Shown here piece by piece: positions 11,781 through 24,921 of a stretch of DNA of 64,000 nucleotides (position 1 is its first letter; every line of letters begins with the position of its first letter). The DNA comes from Eulemur rufifrons (Eukaryota; Chordata; Mammalia; Primates; Lemuridae), in contig NC_090984.1 in the NCBI RefSeq assembly GCF_041146395.1, positions 81,913,114-81,977,113 of the forward strand, given 5' to 3'. Both the position numbers and the translations under genes were made by a program. Under the pieces are notes generated by a model. The model saw only the letters and a list, made by a program, of their open reading frames with translations, ran no database searches and had not been told where the DNA came from.

Positions 11781-12139
11781 CTAGAGAAGGCAAGAGAAGA
11801 TGAGTGTACTTTAGAACTTATTCATAAAGAACTATCCTAGCTTTTCCTCGACCAGATCACTCTCTGCCTCAGAAATCATCATTTGAGAGAGTCACAAGAT
11901 TTCAGGACCCTCTGGTGTTTTATTTAAATGGTTTCCCTTCAGTTAACCGCCAATCAAGAGAAGACTCCTAAGAAATACACACAGCCTTCCCCAGTACTTC
12001 ATCAAGGATTTGTCTTTCTCATTTGCAAAGTCACATATTCCACAGCAAAACCTATCACAACCAATTAAACCAAGCCAAAGCAAACATTCAGAATCCATCA
12101 ACAAACAAGGATTATGCATAAATTTATGAATTTGTTCTT

Positions 12140-12510
12140 TAATAAATGTGTATTGAGTGCTCACTTTTGTGCTAGGTATTGTACATGTTTCCAGATTTGA
12201 GAAGTTTATATGCTAATGAAGACGTGCAGATAAATAATCAGGAAGCACAACAGGGCAGTGTTTTAAGTGCTATGACGAGGAAGTTCAGGATGGTATACGG
12301 GTACCTAAATGGGATACTTTAGACATGGTAGATCAGGGTAGACTTTCTGGAAGAAGCAATGTCTAAACTGAAGGATAAATTGCAGAGAGCCAAGAGAAAA
12401 AAAGAAAGCAGTTGTAATTTGCTGAAGCAAGGAGGCAAGAACGATCCTGGTATGTTTGTGGTACACTGAGGAGAGAGATCCAACCCAAAACAAGTGGGCT
12501 AGAAGCATGA
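12140..12510 (-). mobile_element. L2-like LINE fragment
   Basis: tattgagtgctcacttttgtgc, then cagtgttttaagtgctatga, then gggtagactttctggaagaa and the later gctgaagcaaggaggcaaga follow the order of the L2 3' region read in reverse. It is strongly diverged, so the boundaries are soft. Confidence 0.5.
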
Positions 12511-13565
12511 GTTAAATAAAATATACATTACCAGCAAATTACATTAAAAGTAGTGACATTTATCTGAAATGGACCATTTTGTCCCCTTATGCTTCATTAC
12601 TACTGGGTCTTCTCCAGGGTCACAACATCCAGTTGTGGGCAAAAGTGCCCAGCCAAGGGCACAAGTCAGGACCAAAAATCCAACCCTTGCTCCACTGGCC
12701 AAGCATGGCACAGGTCAGCTTCCAGCCAGCTGCAGCGAGTAGGTCCACAGCGGCTTTGGCCTCTCCAGCGAGCTGCCTAATCACTGCTGTTGGGAGGTGC
12801 TGCAACCACTGAAGGAAACCACATTGAGAAAAGGTGAATCCCCCTTTCAAAACAGGGCTGCCGTCTTAGCAAAGATCCAATTTTGTGAATGAAGCTGCCT
12901 TTGATAAATAACCAGCCCATTCCATTCTCTGAGATGCCTGAACTGTACAAGACTAGTTAATGTCTAATTATATGAGCTGAAGTCTTTTAGGCAACCTAAG
13001 CTCATCTACTTTATTCTCCACACTCACGTGTGGTAGTTCTCTTCTCTTAAACGAGGGACAACCATCTACCACAATTTCACAGCTCCACATTTTACTTAGA
13101 AAGATATCGAAGATAGCACCAATTGAGAAAGTTCACCTAATTTGGCCACACTAAACTGAAACCCCAAACTGACAATGCTGAAGTAGATTATTCGTGGCAT
13201 ACAGAAGACACCAAAAGGCCGTAACTTAAAATGTGTAGGTTCACTACCACTCATTCAGATTACAACTGAAAGTCAATAATAAACATGGTATCAATGAAAA
13301 CTGAATTAGGACATGGTGTGATTTTTGCTTATTTGTTTCTGATCATTTTATCAAATCACTCAGCCCGCGTTTCTACATAAAGACACATCTTGAAACTGGT
13401 AGATGTACGAGGCATGGTGGATCAGGAAGAAAGTGCTGGCATGCACAGCCCTCCATAAATTTTGTTACATTATCATTTCTGGGCAGAATTTCACTGGTTT
13501 TATATAAGAAAGTTGAAATTAATAAAGACTCACTAATAAAAGCATCTTGTCTGTCTGCCCTCCAC

Positions 13566-13802
13566 ATTTATTTCGCTATCAGAGCAGATGATTTAAATGC
13601 TCATGCTACTTTGGCATCCAAAATTGTGAAAATTCATTATTTAGCATATAAGTTGGAAACATCCTAGAATTAAATCTATTAAGCTCATATTTATTTCTCT
13701 ATCAGAGCAGATGATTTAAATGCTCATGCTACTTTGGCATCCAATTTTGTGAAAAGTCATTATTTAGCATATAAGTTGGAAACATCCTAGAATCTATTAA
13801 GT
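13566..13802. repeat. Tandem duplication, period 123 bp
   Basis: Unit 1 (13566-13688) and unit 2 (13689-about 13802) both run from atttatttcnctatcagagc to gttggaaacatcctagaat. They differ by a handful of substitutions and a small deletion near the end. It is a two-copy direct duplication with no repeat-family signature. Confidence 0.95.
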
Positions 13803-14261
13803 CCACCTACAACACATAAAATAGGGTTTTATGGTTTAAGAACTATTGGTCAAAATAAACCCTACCAAATCACAAGCAAGTGATGATTTTTAATAGCAGA
13901 AACTGATGGGAGAAATGGCAGGAGAATATTTTCTCACTGGACCCAAACCATGAAGACAGCCCAGTCAGGTATACAGTTGTAAAAATGCAACACAAACACA
14001 CACCTTCAAAAAAAAAAAAAATCCTTGATCATTCCTAAAGCAACAAGGTGTATATATGGTTACATAAAAGTTTCTTACATTTGCTCATTTACGTCTCAAT
14101 TCATTTTAAAATCGTGAGCAATGGCTCAGAGAACCGAGATACATTGATACACTGTTTCCAACCTCTCATGAGTCTATGGGACGAGCTACACGTTGCTGGT
14201 TCATTCTCCAGGACAGTACTTCCTGCTGCCTTCTCTCCCGGATTTTTACACCTAATTAATA

Positions 14262-14480
14262 AGAGATGGAGTGTGGAGGCTCCCGCACAGACTCAGGAGT
14301 CAGAGTACCTGCGCGGAATCCTGCCTTCCCTACCAGGCTGGCCTTTGCCAAGTTTCTGGACCTCTTTTGCCTATAAAATGGGAATAAAGTTGTGCATATT
14401 TCATAGAGTTGTGGTAAAGTGCTTAGAATTGTGCCTGGAACACCATAAATTCTATAAAATTTTGTTATTTTTATTGGACA
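14262..14480 (+). mobile_element. MIR SINE
   Basis: The series cctttgccaagtttctggac, cctataaaatgggaataaag and gtgcttagaattgtgcctgg follows the MIR consensus. Confidence 0.7.
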
Positions 14481-14589
14481 TGTGTTTACGCAATATATAG
14501 TAAATTTATATTTGCACAATTTTTTTTCATTACCACGTTTAAACTTAAAGCATTCATTTGGGTAGGCCTGGGGAGGTATCCATTATGCA

Positions 14590-15330
14590 TATAAATCTGT
14601 AAGAAAAATGCCAAGTCTCCAGCACATAAGCAAAGAACACAGACAATTCACATAAGGGGCAACACAATTAAACAAATAGGGGGGAAGTTTCCTCTCAACA
14701 GCAATCAAAGAAGTATAAAGTGAAACCAGAGAGTCATTTTGTTCCTATCAAATTAGCAAAGTATTTAAGATATGACTCCTACTCTCATCAAGGTTATGAT
14801 TTAAAATAGTCCTGTTTATATGTTACTGGTAACAATGTAAATGGATATTATTCTTTTAGTAAAGAAAATGGCTTTATGTATCAAAAACAATAAAAAATGT
14901 TCATACTCTTTGACCCAATTTCACTTGATATCCAAACGCAATAAAATCAAAGAAAAACGCCATATGTATAAATGTGTGTATTGTAGCACTTTTTGTAACA
15001 ATAAAGTATTGAAAACAATTTAAATATTCTACAAGAGAGCATAAAGTATAATGAATGGTACATCATAATGTAGTCATTAAAAGTATAATTAAAAAAACAT
15101 GTAGGAACATGGAAAAACATCTCATGAAATGTTAAATGAGAGACCACAACACAAATGCTCTCTCTACCACGATTACCACTGGCAAAAATATTTATACAAT
15201 TAGACACAGACTGGAAGAAAATAGAGATAATAAAAATAGATACATTTTGGTTGATGGACTATGAGAGACAATTTTATTTCCTTTACTGTTCTACATGTTG
15301 TTTATGCAATACAAATAGGTACGATTTTCA
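14590..15330 (+). mobile_element. Old L1 (ORF2 3' end / tail region)
   Basis: The sequence follows the mammalian L1 ORF2 end: ctctttgacccaatttcact, then tattgtagcactttttgtaa, then taatgaatggtacatcataa and tgttaaatgagagacc. It is full of stops and indels and is a dead copy. Confidence 0.7.
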
Positions 15331-16469
15331 CTAGTTCCTTTGCCCACCTGCCTTCAAATTCTCACTAATCTCCTATGACTGATGTGCAGATAAAGGTATT
15401 TTGGTAAGTACCTCTCTGCAATGTCAGCATCCTCCTCCTGCACTGTGACAGCTGAAGACAGTTTGGTGGGAAGACCTGGTGCTGCTCAGGTGAGCGAATG
15501 TTCCTGACATCAAAGCCTCCTGAGCTTAGCAGAGTGTGGCAAGATCAGAGACACGGGTCTGAGACCCGCCTTCTTGAGACAGTCCAACCCAACAGCGTCA
15601 GGTAGGGCACAGCCTCCTAAACCCCAGGCAGCACCTGTACCTGCACCTTAAGTGATCTCACACAAATCCTTAAGGCAAGTGGGGATGGCAGGGTGAGGGA
15701 TAACTTAAACATGTTTCGAACTGTCCTGCGGTGCTGGTTTCCCAAGCATTCCTCCCACGACCCTTTGTAAGAAACGCAGACCCAGCTAGGACCGCCCTGC
15801 TGAAAGGAGAAGTGAGCTTGTGCTAATGGCTACATTTTCAGTCCAAGGCTACCTCGATTGGAGACGGAGTTTACCACCCAGATAGGGTGTTATATATGCT
15901 ATGCTTCTTCCCTGTCTCCACCAAGGGTCTGTTCCTTTAGTAAGAGGGAGGTAAGCACATGAGGGCTGAACAGTTGTTATTAAATTGCAATTTCGGGAGG
16001 TGGGTGGGGGAAGATTCAATTCATTCACAGCTCATTTATTTTCATTCTCACTGCCTGGAGCCAGCAGTTCCAATTAAAAAGCAGGGGAGAAGGAGGGGAA
16101 GGCAGGTTAGAAGGTTGGGGGGATTAGATCATTCAGCTACTGGAACACCACCAATGAAAGGAGGCATCTTTCTGGAAGAGGGTCCTGTCACTGCAGAGGG
16201 CTTACCCAGCACAGTGAAAGCCTGGCAGGGGGCCTCCAGACCAGCTCCGCAGTGAGCACTGGAAGGGACAGAATCACAAAAATCTTCGGGAAAGCAGGGG
16301 AGCAAGGGAGGGACGACTGCTGGGATGTGTTCACAATACTAAATTCATGAGAAAGGATTTTTCATTTTTTCACTTGAAATGTATGTAGCCTCTCACTGGA
16401 GAAAGAATGGATATTAATACCTATAAAAACCATCCTGCGGAACTTCAGCTCCTCCCTACTCGGGAGGCA

Positions 16470-16885
16470 CAGTTGTAGAGCGGGTAAGCGCAGAGGTCTG
16501 GCAGACAGACTGGGTTAGGTTTGGCTCTACCACGTTCTGTGACCCCTCAGTGCCTTACTTTATCTGCAAAGTGGGGATGACACTCCTCCCCACCTAACGG
16601 GACACGGAGGCATATGCTTGGCACTTGGGAAACCTTAGCTGTTATTACTATTCCAGCCAGAACAATGATGTGGTTAGGGGTCTGGGCTCCACAACCAGAG
16701 TCCTTGAGTTCAATTTCATTCCACCACGCACTGGCAGTGTGACCCTGGGCAGGTTCCTTAACCTCTGTGTACCTCGGTTTCCTCATGGTAAGTGAATAAT
16801 AATTCCTACCTTCGAGGGTGTGGTTCACATTTGGAAAGCACTTAGAATAGTGCCTAAGTGCTAAGTATTTCTTAAGTAAATATTA
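16470..16885 (+). mobile_element. Two adjacent MIR SINEs
   Basis: The first copy (16470-16660) has ctgtgacccctcagtgcctt and tatctgcaaagtggggatga. The second (16663-16885) has ccactgg-like cactggcagtgtgaccctgg and ctcggtttcctcatggtaag. Both read in the same direction, so they are separate insertions or a duplication. Confidence 0.7.
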
Positions 16886-17040
16886 CAATTACTTTCTTAC
16901 TACTTGGATGTTCAAAACTAGGACAAGGCTAGAAGAAACAGCAGACAGGCCAGTGTCAGCTTTAAGAACAAACCCAGAAGAGACTCTCTTTAAAAACTGC
17001 AGCTTTGGTATGTTAATTAGCTTGATTTAATCATCTGACG

Positions 17041-17088
17041 ATAGATAGATAGATAGATAGATAGATACATACATACATACATACATCA
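17041..17088. repeat. Compound microsatellite (GATA)n(CATA)n
   Basis: About seven GATA units pass directly into five CATA units. Confidence 0.98.
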
Positions 17089-17214
17089 AAATGTGCCATA
17101 ACATATATATAAACATATACAATTTTTGTCAATTATATCTTCATAAAGCTGGGGAAAAATTAAAAATGACAGCTTTCAGCATGGTGATTATGATGAAGCA
17201 GTCAACTTTTGATT

Positions 17215-17800
17215 CAGCTTAGGATCAGGGCTTCCCCTGGAGTCCCTCCCCCTGCAGACAGTGTCCCCTGGGCAGCCACAGCTGGCAGGGGATGCCCAGT
17301 GCCAAGTGTCCTGGCCAACAGCCCCATCGAGAGCAGACGGAGGGGAGAGGGGCAGAGGTTGCCTGCTACAGAAAGCAGTCCCCACCCGCCTCAGGCAGAC
17401 AAAGACCCACACCCGCCCTGTGGGTCATGCATCTCAATGTCATCTGACCATTGTGGCTGGCTCTTGGGTTGTCCTACAGCTGGACGAGGGTACCCCACAC
17501 CGTCAGCCGCACAGGCGGCACCAATTTCAGGAATGCTTTCTTTGGAGGGACACCTGCTTTGCTGGACTGCAGAGCAGATGGCCTGAGCCTCTCGGATCCC
17601 CAGCTTCCAGCCCGGGGCCGAGCCAGCATCTGCAGCCTGTGGACCTGGCGCGGCCCCTGCCCACAATAGCCCAGCCGCCGCCCCCACCAGCCATCTGCTC
17701 CAGCACAGACCTTTGTGCCCCACAGAATGTACGGCTAATTAAAACGATTATGGGGGCACACACGGGGCTATTCTTTCCCAGCAGAGGTTGCTGAGCGGAT
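17215..17800. other. GC-rich non-coding block in intron 4
   Basis: About 580 bp of C/G-rich sequence sits within AT-rich intron. It is open in several frames but CpG-poor, and no frame shows a protein family. Near its end it has ggctaattaaaacgattatg, a TAATTA homeodomain-type motif. It could be a conserved regulatory element or ordinary GC-rich intron; sequence alone does not decide. Confidence 0.4.
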
Positions 17801-20800
17801 CTCAGCAGCCTCAGAGCCTGAAGCAGATTTTTTTTTTTCTTTTTTGAAAGGAGAAAGCCTCGAAAAGCCAGAGAGAAGAGGAAGGAAATTTACTGGAATA
17901 ACACAGTTCCCCAAACAAACCGAGCTGTAGTGTCCATTTAAGAGGGCACCACACTTAGCTAAGCACAGGAAGTCTCTAAAGAAAAACAGAAATCAGTTTA
18001 AGGAGAATGCTTACGATAAAAACTTGTTAAGCTTTTAAAAATACATCATCCATGGCATATTTTATTCATGGTCCTAAATATTTATCAAGTCCAGGTTCTG
18101 AGCTGGGTACTGGAAGCTATGTGAGCCCAGCAGGGCTGGCTATCGTTTCTGCAGGGACACACTTCCCAGGACTGTGGTGCATTTTCCACTATGCCGCCCT
18201 TGAAGGCAAAGGCAATGACAGCCCTGCTCCCAATCTCTCTATTCTGAACTCAGGGACAAGTACTCAGCCCAGAGCTGTCACCACTAGAATGCAAATCAGT
18301 GCCTTTATTTTTAAAAGCAATTAAATGCTACAAGTGCTGGGGATAACAGGAATTATTAATACATGATTTTTAAATGCACACACATTGAGATGAGTCCTGC
18401 TACATTGCCAAAAAGCCTTCAATACTGCCAGGGTGAGGAAATGCTGAATTTAAGAGTTTGATCCTTAAGTCTCTTCTCCTACCAAGGTTAGGGACTGGTT
18501 TTGGTTCACTGGATTTTACGGTCTTTAAAGGAAAGGGATGTTCTTTTAAAAAAATACCTCTCCTGTTCCTCAGAGTTTCTCAATGAGTACTAAACAATAC
18601 TTTTCTATGTGGAAGATATTTAATGGTATATAGCTGGAAAATGTTCCCATCATCATTAAAATTACCTTGTTAATTTTTGATTTGTTGTCTGTTTTAGTTT
18701 CTAGTTAGAAAATAAACATGAGAAATTGTTGATCTGGAAGGCGGTGGGGAGGGGGCCGGACTCCAAGGGAATTCCCTCTGGGATTTAGTCAGGAAGACTT
18801 GCCAGGTCACCAAAGCCTGAAAGTACACGTTAGAACAGGAGACATCTTACCCATCAGCTTTGAAGGGGCTCCTTTATATCACTTTCAAGTGATCTACACT
18901 TGCATCTTGAATGAGTGTTTCATCTCTGGGAATAGCCACATGATCTCATAAGGCTTAAGAAATATAAAGAGGAAGGCTGAAATTCCATTAATAAAAAATC
19001 TATCGTGATGACATCATATTTGCTGGGAATAGATGGCATCAGTAATGAAACTGCTTGCTTTGTCAAAGACTGAGAAAAAAAATTTAACAAAGCAGTAATA
19101 AAAATAGCTACGTTTCAACTACAAAAGATCTGAGCAGAACTTCTCTCAGTTATTAAGAAGTTTACTCCAGAATTAAATATTGACTCTGCACAATGTAAAT
19201 GAATAATTCATCAAGTTTTACTGCAAAGTTATGCATATATGGAAATGAACATAAGGGAAAAGATAAGTCTGTTTCACACTTCTTGAAGAAGTTTGGTTTT
19301 ATGTAGGATAGTAAAATCAGTTTCTTTTCTTTTTTTTTTTTTAAGCTTTTAAAAAAGCACTACCCCCCAACCTCCTATGCCCAGGGTCCCAACACAAGGA
19401 CTGGATTTGCTTGTAATGCAGCAATCAGCTTTAACTATTCTCTCAGGTTCTAACTTAAACTGCAATGTGCAAGCCAATGGTTTTGGCTTACACTACTATT
19501 GTCTACAGTTGAAGAAATAATTGTTTAAAGCCCCTCGCTGTTGATAAGAATCTTACTAGACCCAATTTAGTCCCTGTGGGGGAAAACAGTTAACAAGGTG
19601 TGCCCTGTTTTCAACCAGGGCAGAAGGCAAAGTGGCCCTGCCCCAGTTGTATTAATTGCACAACCTTTCCTACCAGGTCTGAGTAACAGAGAATAGAATT
19701 GAGAATTAGCTTAGCTTTGTTTTTTTCCTCTTGCACCTACCCTTGGAAGAAACATGAGCATGACATTCAAGGTCATTTCAGTAGCTATTCATGTAAAAAG
19801 GAGAAAATTTTACTCTTCTGAATCTAATATCTCACTGCTATTTCTTAAAGAAGTAAAGCAAAAACAGTGACAACCAAAACCTTCTCACTAATCACACCTT
19901 AGGCAGGAATCAAGAAAGTGCCCTTTGTTAGCCTGGATTAATCCGGAATAGAATGTCCATCTGAATTGACTTGGGTGAAGATGATCCCATGGAAAAAGAA
20001 AAATCACTACTTTCCTTTCAATACCACCCGAGACGAGAGGTCAGACTCCCACGGGATTCATTTGCCAGATAAACACACCAAATTGGAAGTTGGACACACA
20101 TTGCAGCCCGATGGTGGGACCCACCTGTCACTTGTGAATTAAAACATTCTGCTTCAGGGTTTCCAAGTGCAATTCTGAAATACACATTTTAGTGCTGAAA
20201 ATTTAGCAAGATCACAGTCGTCCTTCCCTACAGAATGGCTTTATTGCCCTGTAAGCTAAACTTAGTGGGGGAGACATGCTTGATAGCTAGGTTAGATATT
20301 TTCTGTTCCAGCAGGAAAGAATCAAATTGCCTGACAAAAGCATGGGGATGGGGAGGCAGGAATGGGATAAAGACCATTAAAATATTTATCATTTACATTG
20401 GAGTTTTAATATGTATGAATGGAAATAAAAGTCAAAAATGGGCAAAAACACTTCATAACAAGGTATATCTTCATACATCCTATTTAGGGGACGAGGCCAT
20501 GGTGGTGGGACATTTGCTGCCTCATATTCACGAGGTGGGCCCTCCTCACCTGTGGCAGCACATCACAGTGGTGCACCGTGAGTAGTCACCTGCGCCCAGT
20601 CACTTGCAACCGATGAAGCCTGAAGCTTCACGTGGGACTTACATTAAATATAAATGTAGTTGCTTCAAAGCCATCTCTGTTAAAGCCTCACCCTCACTTG
20701 CCTGCATTTCTAGATGTTTTCTTGAGTGGGAGAGAGAGGGTGGAGTTATGGACAGACTGCAGAGAATTATGCTCAGTAGTCACTGAGAATTACCTATAAT

Positions 20801-23800
20801 TTTGGTTATGCTTACGGGAGAAAGGCTCCCAAATAAGGATGCAGAAAAAATCAGGTGAACCTCTAACCCAGCCTGGGAATGAATTCTTGTCCACCCGAAG
20901 CAGCCTCCCCTACTATTCTACTGAATAACCCTAGAGGGAAAGAGGGGAGATATTATTATTTTATCTTTTCAGCTTGACTGTTTGCTCACTTATCCCCTCA
21001 TAGGATGAATTCCTAGAAGGAAGTGAGCACCCACCCCCGACAGCTTTTATAGGTCCCTGTGACACTGGTCCATTCCACCGCCGCCCCCCCCTTTCACAAG
21101 TCCTCAGAAAAATAAAATTATTCTTTGTTTCAACCTAGAGCTAAAGTTAGTCTCTTGATGGGTAGCAACAGACTTCCCCTTTGTATAATCAATGACAGGT
21201 TCAGGCCTTTTTATTGTCTTCATTAAAAAATCCTAAAGACACTTTAGGAAAAATCAGGCATGTCTGAGAGCAGGAGAAACTGTAGGCCAAAGGCAAGCCA
21301 AGAATCTCACCTTCCTCGAAGCCACGATTCAGGAGTCAAAGCAAACGCAGAATCGGAACTAAGAAGGCCGTCTCCAGCTTCCCACCTGACTACTCCTTAT
21401 GAAATATTCACATCAGGGAGGCCCAGCCCCACACCCTCCTTCGATATGGCCTGGTGGCACTGAGATGAAGTATGAACCCAAGGAATAAATTCTTAACACC
21501 CGCAACGAAAGGAGACTAAAGAGCCCCAGGCAACCAAATGGGAGAAAAAAGAAGCCAACAATCCAATAAAGAACTCCTCACAGATTCAGAACTCCTTATA
21601 AGAGTAAATAAATCCCACAGGTCATTGAGAAATGTTTTCACCCCTCCCCTCCCCAGCTGGAGGCCAGCCTAGAAGAGGGGAGATCACCGGGGTCTCCTAG
21701 GAGACACAGACAGCTTCTGCAGAAGGGGCAGGGGGCTTTGGAGCAAGCCCATGCTGCCCATTGGCCAACAGAGTAGCCCTCAATCGCTGAGGTGGATATG
21801 GAAACTGGCCAGGAAACGGGAATGCCATCTTGACACAACGGTATGTAGCGAGACTGGCAGGCTGACAAAACCGCACCACAGGACCACTGTACACGCACCA
21901 GTGAAGGCAGCACGTATGATCCTCAGCCACGGCTGCTGCATAATGCTGGGCTTTGCCCTTTTAACAATGTCATCAGGAACATTAAAAACATCACATGTGA
22001 AGCTATTAATTTTTTTAAAAAGATAGAAATTATTTGAAAACTGACGGACTCAATTCAGCTTACAAAACACTTCATTTTTAGGCAAAAAAGCAGTTGCATG
22101 AGCTTTGGTTTCAGTCTACTTTTGGCAATTAAAAAAAAGGCAGGGTGAAAAGGTGTCACCTGGTGCTCCTGTGGGCATTGTTCTGGTGTAAGTACAACAA
22201 TATCAAAGTTGCGTCAGCAGGAGTCCTTGCTGAGGACGGAAGTCCAGAGACACGACCCTCTCGGAGCCTCCATCTGCAGTTGTGCTCACGGAGGGTGGTA
22301 CGCACTATGCCTTCCACTGACACCATCAAGAGGTCACATCTAAGGGGTTTCTGGAGCAGCTAAGGAAGCGGTAGCACGTCACGGGTGAAATGATTCTCCC
22401 AATATATTCTTTTACTGAGACACAGGCTGTAAGATTTTGCCTGGGCTCAGGCCTCAGTTCTTATCTTTATTTATACATGAAACCAAAGTCTCACTTTTTA
22501 AACAGTAAGCTTTACTGGACATCAGCGGATTAAGATATACCAAGGACATAAGAAGATATGCTGCCGACAAGTCAGCCCTGCCTAAGAACTTTCTGGGTAT
22601 TTCCAGGTGGGGACTAGAAACTATCATATCAAAAAATAAGTAATCATTTAATTCCTTAGCACCAAATAATAATACCTTTGGGACTGACAATAGTTGGAGA
22701 AATGAGATCTCAGATGTTAAAGTGTTTTCCAAATAACAAAAACTTACCCCCTAAAGTGTTGAGACATTTTAACCATTTCTTTTTCACAGAGAAGTAAAAT
22801 ACATTCCATACTACTCAGGGTTATAAAACAGACTTTATGTAATAAAATGATACCCTTACTGACCAGCAAGATAAATATTATGAACACTGTACTAACTAAA
22901 TTATGCAAATTAATTGCCTTCCTGAAATTGTACATGTAAAATTTTTGTGCATGTGAGTATATGTGTTTTATTGGGGAAAGGTCCCTATCTAATTCTCAAA
23001 GGGACCCAAGAAAGGGAAGGGACTGCTGAAACTGTACCTAAGATGGGAAGTAGCCTCTGGCCCAGACTGACCAGACTCCTGGTACTGTGATGTTCTAGGC
23101 AGTGTTTTCCTTTTCCTTTTTCATGGCTTTTTCTGTTTTCGGCCATCACTTCTTAACCCATACTACCTTTGTGGGTTTTCTCTCTTCTAGTTGTTTTCCC
23201 TCTTTCTCTTCTCAATAACATTTCTGCTACTGCTCCTTCACTTCTGGTGTGAGGACAAGTATCGCTCGTTTTAAAGAAATGATGCAGACTTCTTCTGATT
23301 AACAGATCCGTCATGTGTTCTTATAAATTTCACTGCTTACTGCCAGATGCATTTCTTCTCCACACCTGGGCTCTTTCTAGTTATCTTTGAGTCTGTGGGT
23401 ATTCTGGAAAGTTGAGGATGCTAGATGACTGACTGGAGAGGATATTATTGGGAGTAAGCTTCCTGCAGATGATAGTAAGCTGAACATAGACGTTAGACAG
23501 CAATGAACACATGCGTGCACATACACATGCACACCCAAATCAATATACAATCTACAGAGCACTTTCAGAAAGTTGAAATGCTTTGTCTCCTTTACAGTTT
23601 ATATTAGTATCCGAAATATCTGCAGCCCCAGTCTGAGCTGGGATTTACAAGAAATATTTAGAGCTTGCTCAGCATGGCATTTTCAATCATGTTCTATAAA
23701 TGGGATGCTGGTAAATGAGCCGTAAAGAAAGAATAAAGAAAATGTTAATGCTCCCCCTTTATTGGTAGATTACGGCAATGTGCACAATGAAAAGAAGGGA

Positions 23801-24392
23801 GGAGGGGGGCAGGCGAATCTCCTAACGCTGGAGAGCGAGACACGCCCGGGTGCAACAGAACCAGTAAGAAGAGCCGTGGCAGCTGCTGAGCACTGTGCAA
23901 GTGGCCCTGCTCCATGTGTCTTGAGGCAAGAACCAAGTGTTTCAGCTGCTTTACCACAAAAGATAAGACGCAGGCTCTCAAAATGCCTAGACACATTGCT
24001 TTCATTTCCTACCTATCACGGATGCTGTTTTATAGTTTGGGACGGCAGGGAGAGGAGGGGTTGGTTAGCTTTGTAAATAACTAAACATTACAGTGCCATG
24101 GAGGAGAGAGATATTCCCAAGAAGAGCTACAGGTAGCAGACCCCAGATAATATAAAAATACTTGAATTCTAAATGTGTACACCTGAAGCATGCACAGAAA
24201 AGTCAGCTCTACAAAAACTGAAACAGAGGTGAAAACATTAAAAAAGATTAGCCACATATGTCCAAAAGGCAAGTAATATGATCAGCAGGGAGCTGGTAAC
24301 GGAGAAAAGCCCACGTCACGCCATGAACTTCCGTCAGTTCTCCTGACGTGAGCACTCACACTCGGGATCCAGGTGACTGTCCAGCTTCTTAC

Positions 24393-24562
24393 CTCGTTGC
24401 GCTCACTGGCTGGGATGTGTGAAGGCCGCGCTTCTTCATCCAGTGGCTCAATCACTGTCACCTCTGCAAACTCCTCCACCGACTCTTGAAACTCGGGCAA
24501 GGACCTCCGTCCATAACGCTTCCCACCTCTAACATATTTGGGCTGAGCTTCTAGTGAGCAGT
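24393..24562 (-). CDS. NIN: NIN coding exon 4 (codons 88-144)
   Basis: The exon encodes (D)CSLEAQPKYVRGGKRYGRRS and then LPEFQESVEEFAEVTVIEPL to PSHIPASERNE. It has a short basic patch (RGGKRYGRR) followed by a long acidic, proline-containing segment that is likely unstructured and links the two EF-hand-like units. The acceptor is CTCCTTGCCCAG; the donor is AACGAG|GTAAGA (GT at 24392-24391). The final six residues ASERNE differ at four successive positions from the human AGDCSE that I remember. Confidence 0.96.
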
Positions 24563-24893
24563 CTGGGCAAGGAGACAAGAGGTGAGGCCACATTACATGA
24601 GAATCTCAGCCTCAGGCTGACACAGCCGTCAGACACGGGCTCTTATACCAGCCCCAAAATAAACCACCACTGTCTGCCAGCTGTGGTGGCAGTGGGTGTG
24701 TATGAACCATCAGGTCACATATGGAGCATGACTTCTAATTCTGAATGACTTGCAGCACCCTGAGAATACATCTGCCTCTGATGGGAGAGATCCAATGATG
24801 GCAGCAAGGGATTTAACGTAACAGTTCAGAATTAAGATCAGGAAAAGGTCAGGGGTCATATCTGTTCTTCTGTTTATTAAGCTGGTGTTTTGC

Positions 24894-24921
24894 AGGGGTT
24901 GGGGGGTAAGGGGGAGTGGGG
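24894..24921 (+). other. Potential G-quadruplex
   Basis: Four G runs of 4, 6, 5 and 4 with short loops (tt, taa, agt) meet the canonical G4 pattern on the plus strand, the non-template-like strand relative to NIN RNA. It sits about 330 bp upstream of exon 4 in intron 3; the NIN transcript carries the C-rich complement. Confidence 0.75.

Larger units (their letters stand above)
11781..24392 (-). other. NIN: NIN intron 4
   Basis: 12.6-kb intron. It contains an L2-like block (12140-12510), a 123-bp tandem duplication (13566-13802), a MIR (14262-14480), an old L1 3' end (14590-15330), two adjacent MIRs (16470-16885), a GATA/CATA microsatellite and a GC-rich block at 17215-17800. 18.0-24.3 kb is AT-rich and shows no gene, exon or repeat that I can name; short frames there lack family signals. 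Confidence 0.85.

Noticed and set aside
14048..14500. 150-codon plus-strand frame
   Set aside because: Overlaps a MIR and AT-rich DNA; no start context or family.
17209..17794. Overlapping frames of 110-177 codons on both strands
   Set aside because: Found on both strands of a GC-rich block with no family signal and no splice context. Kept only as a composition anomaly.
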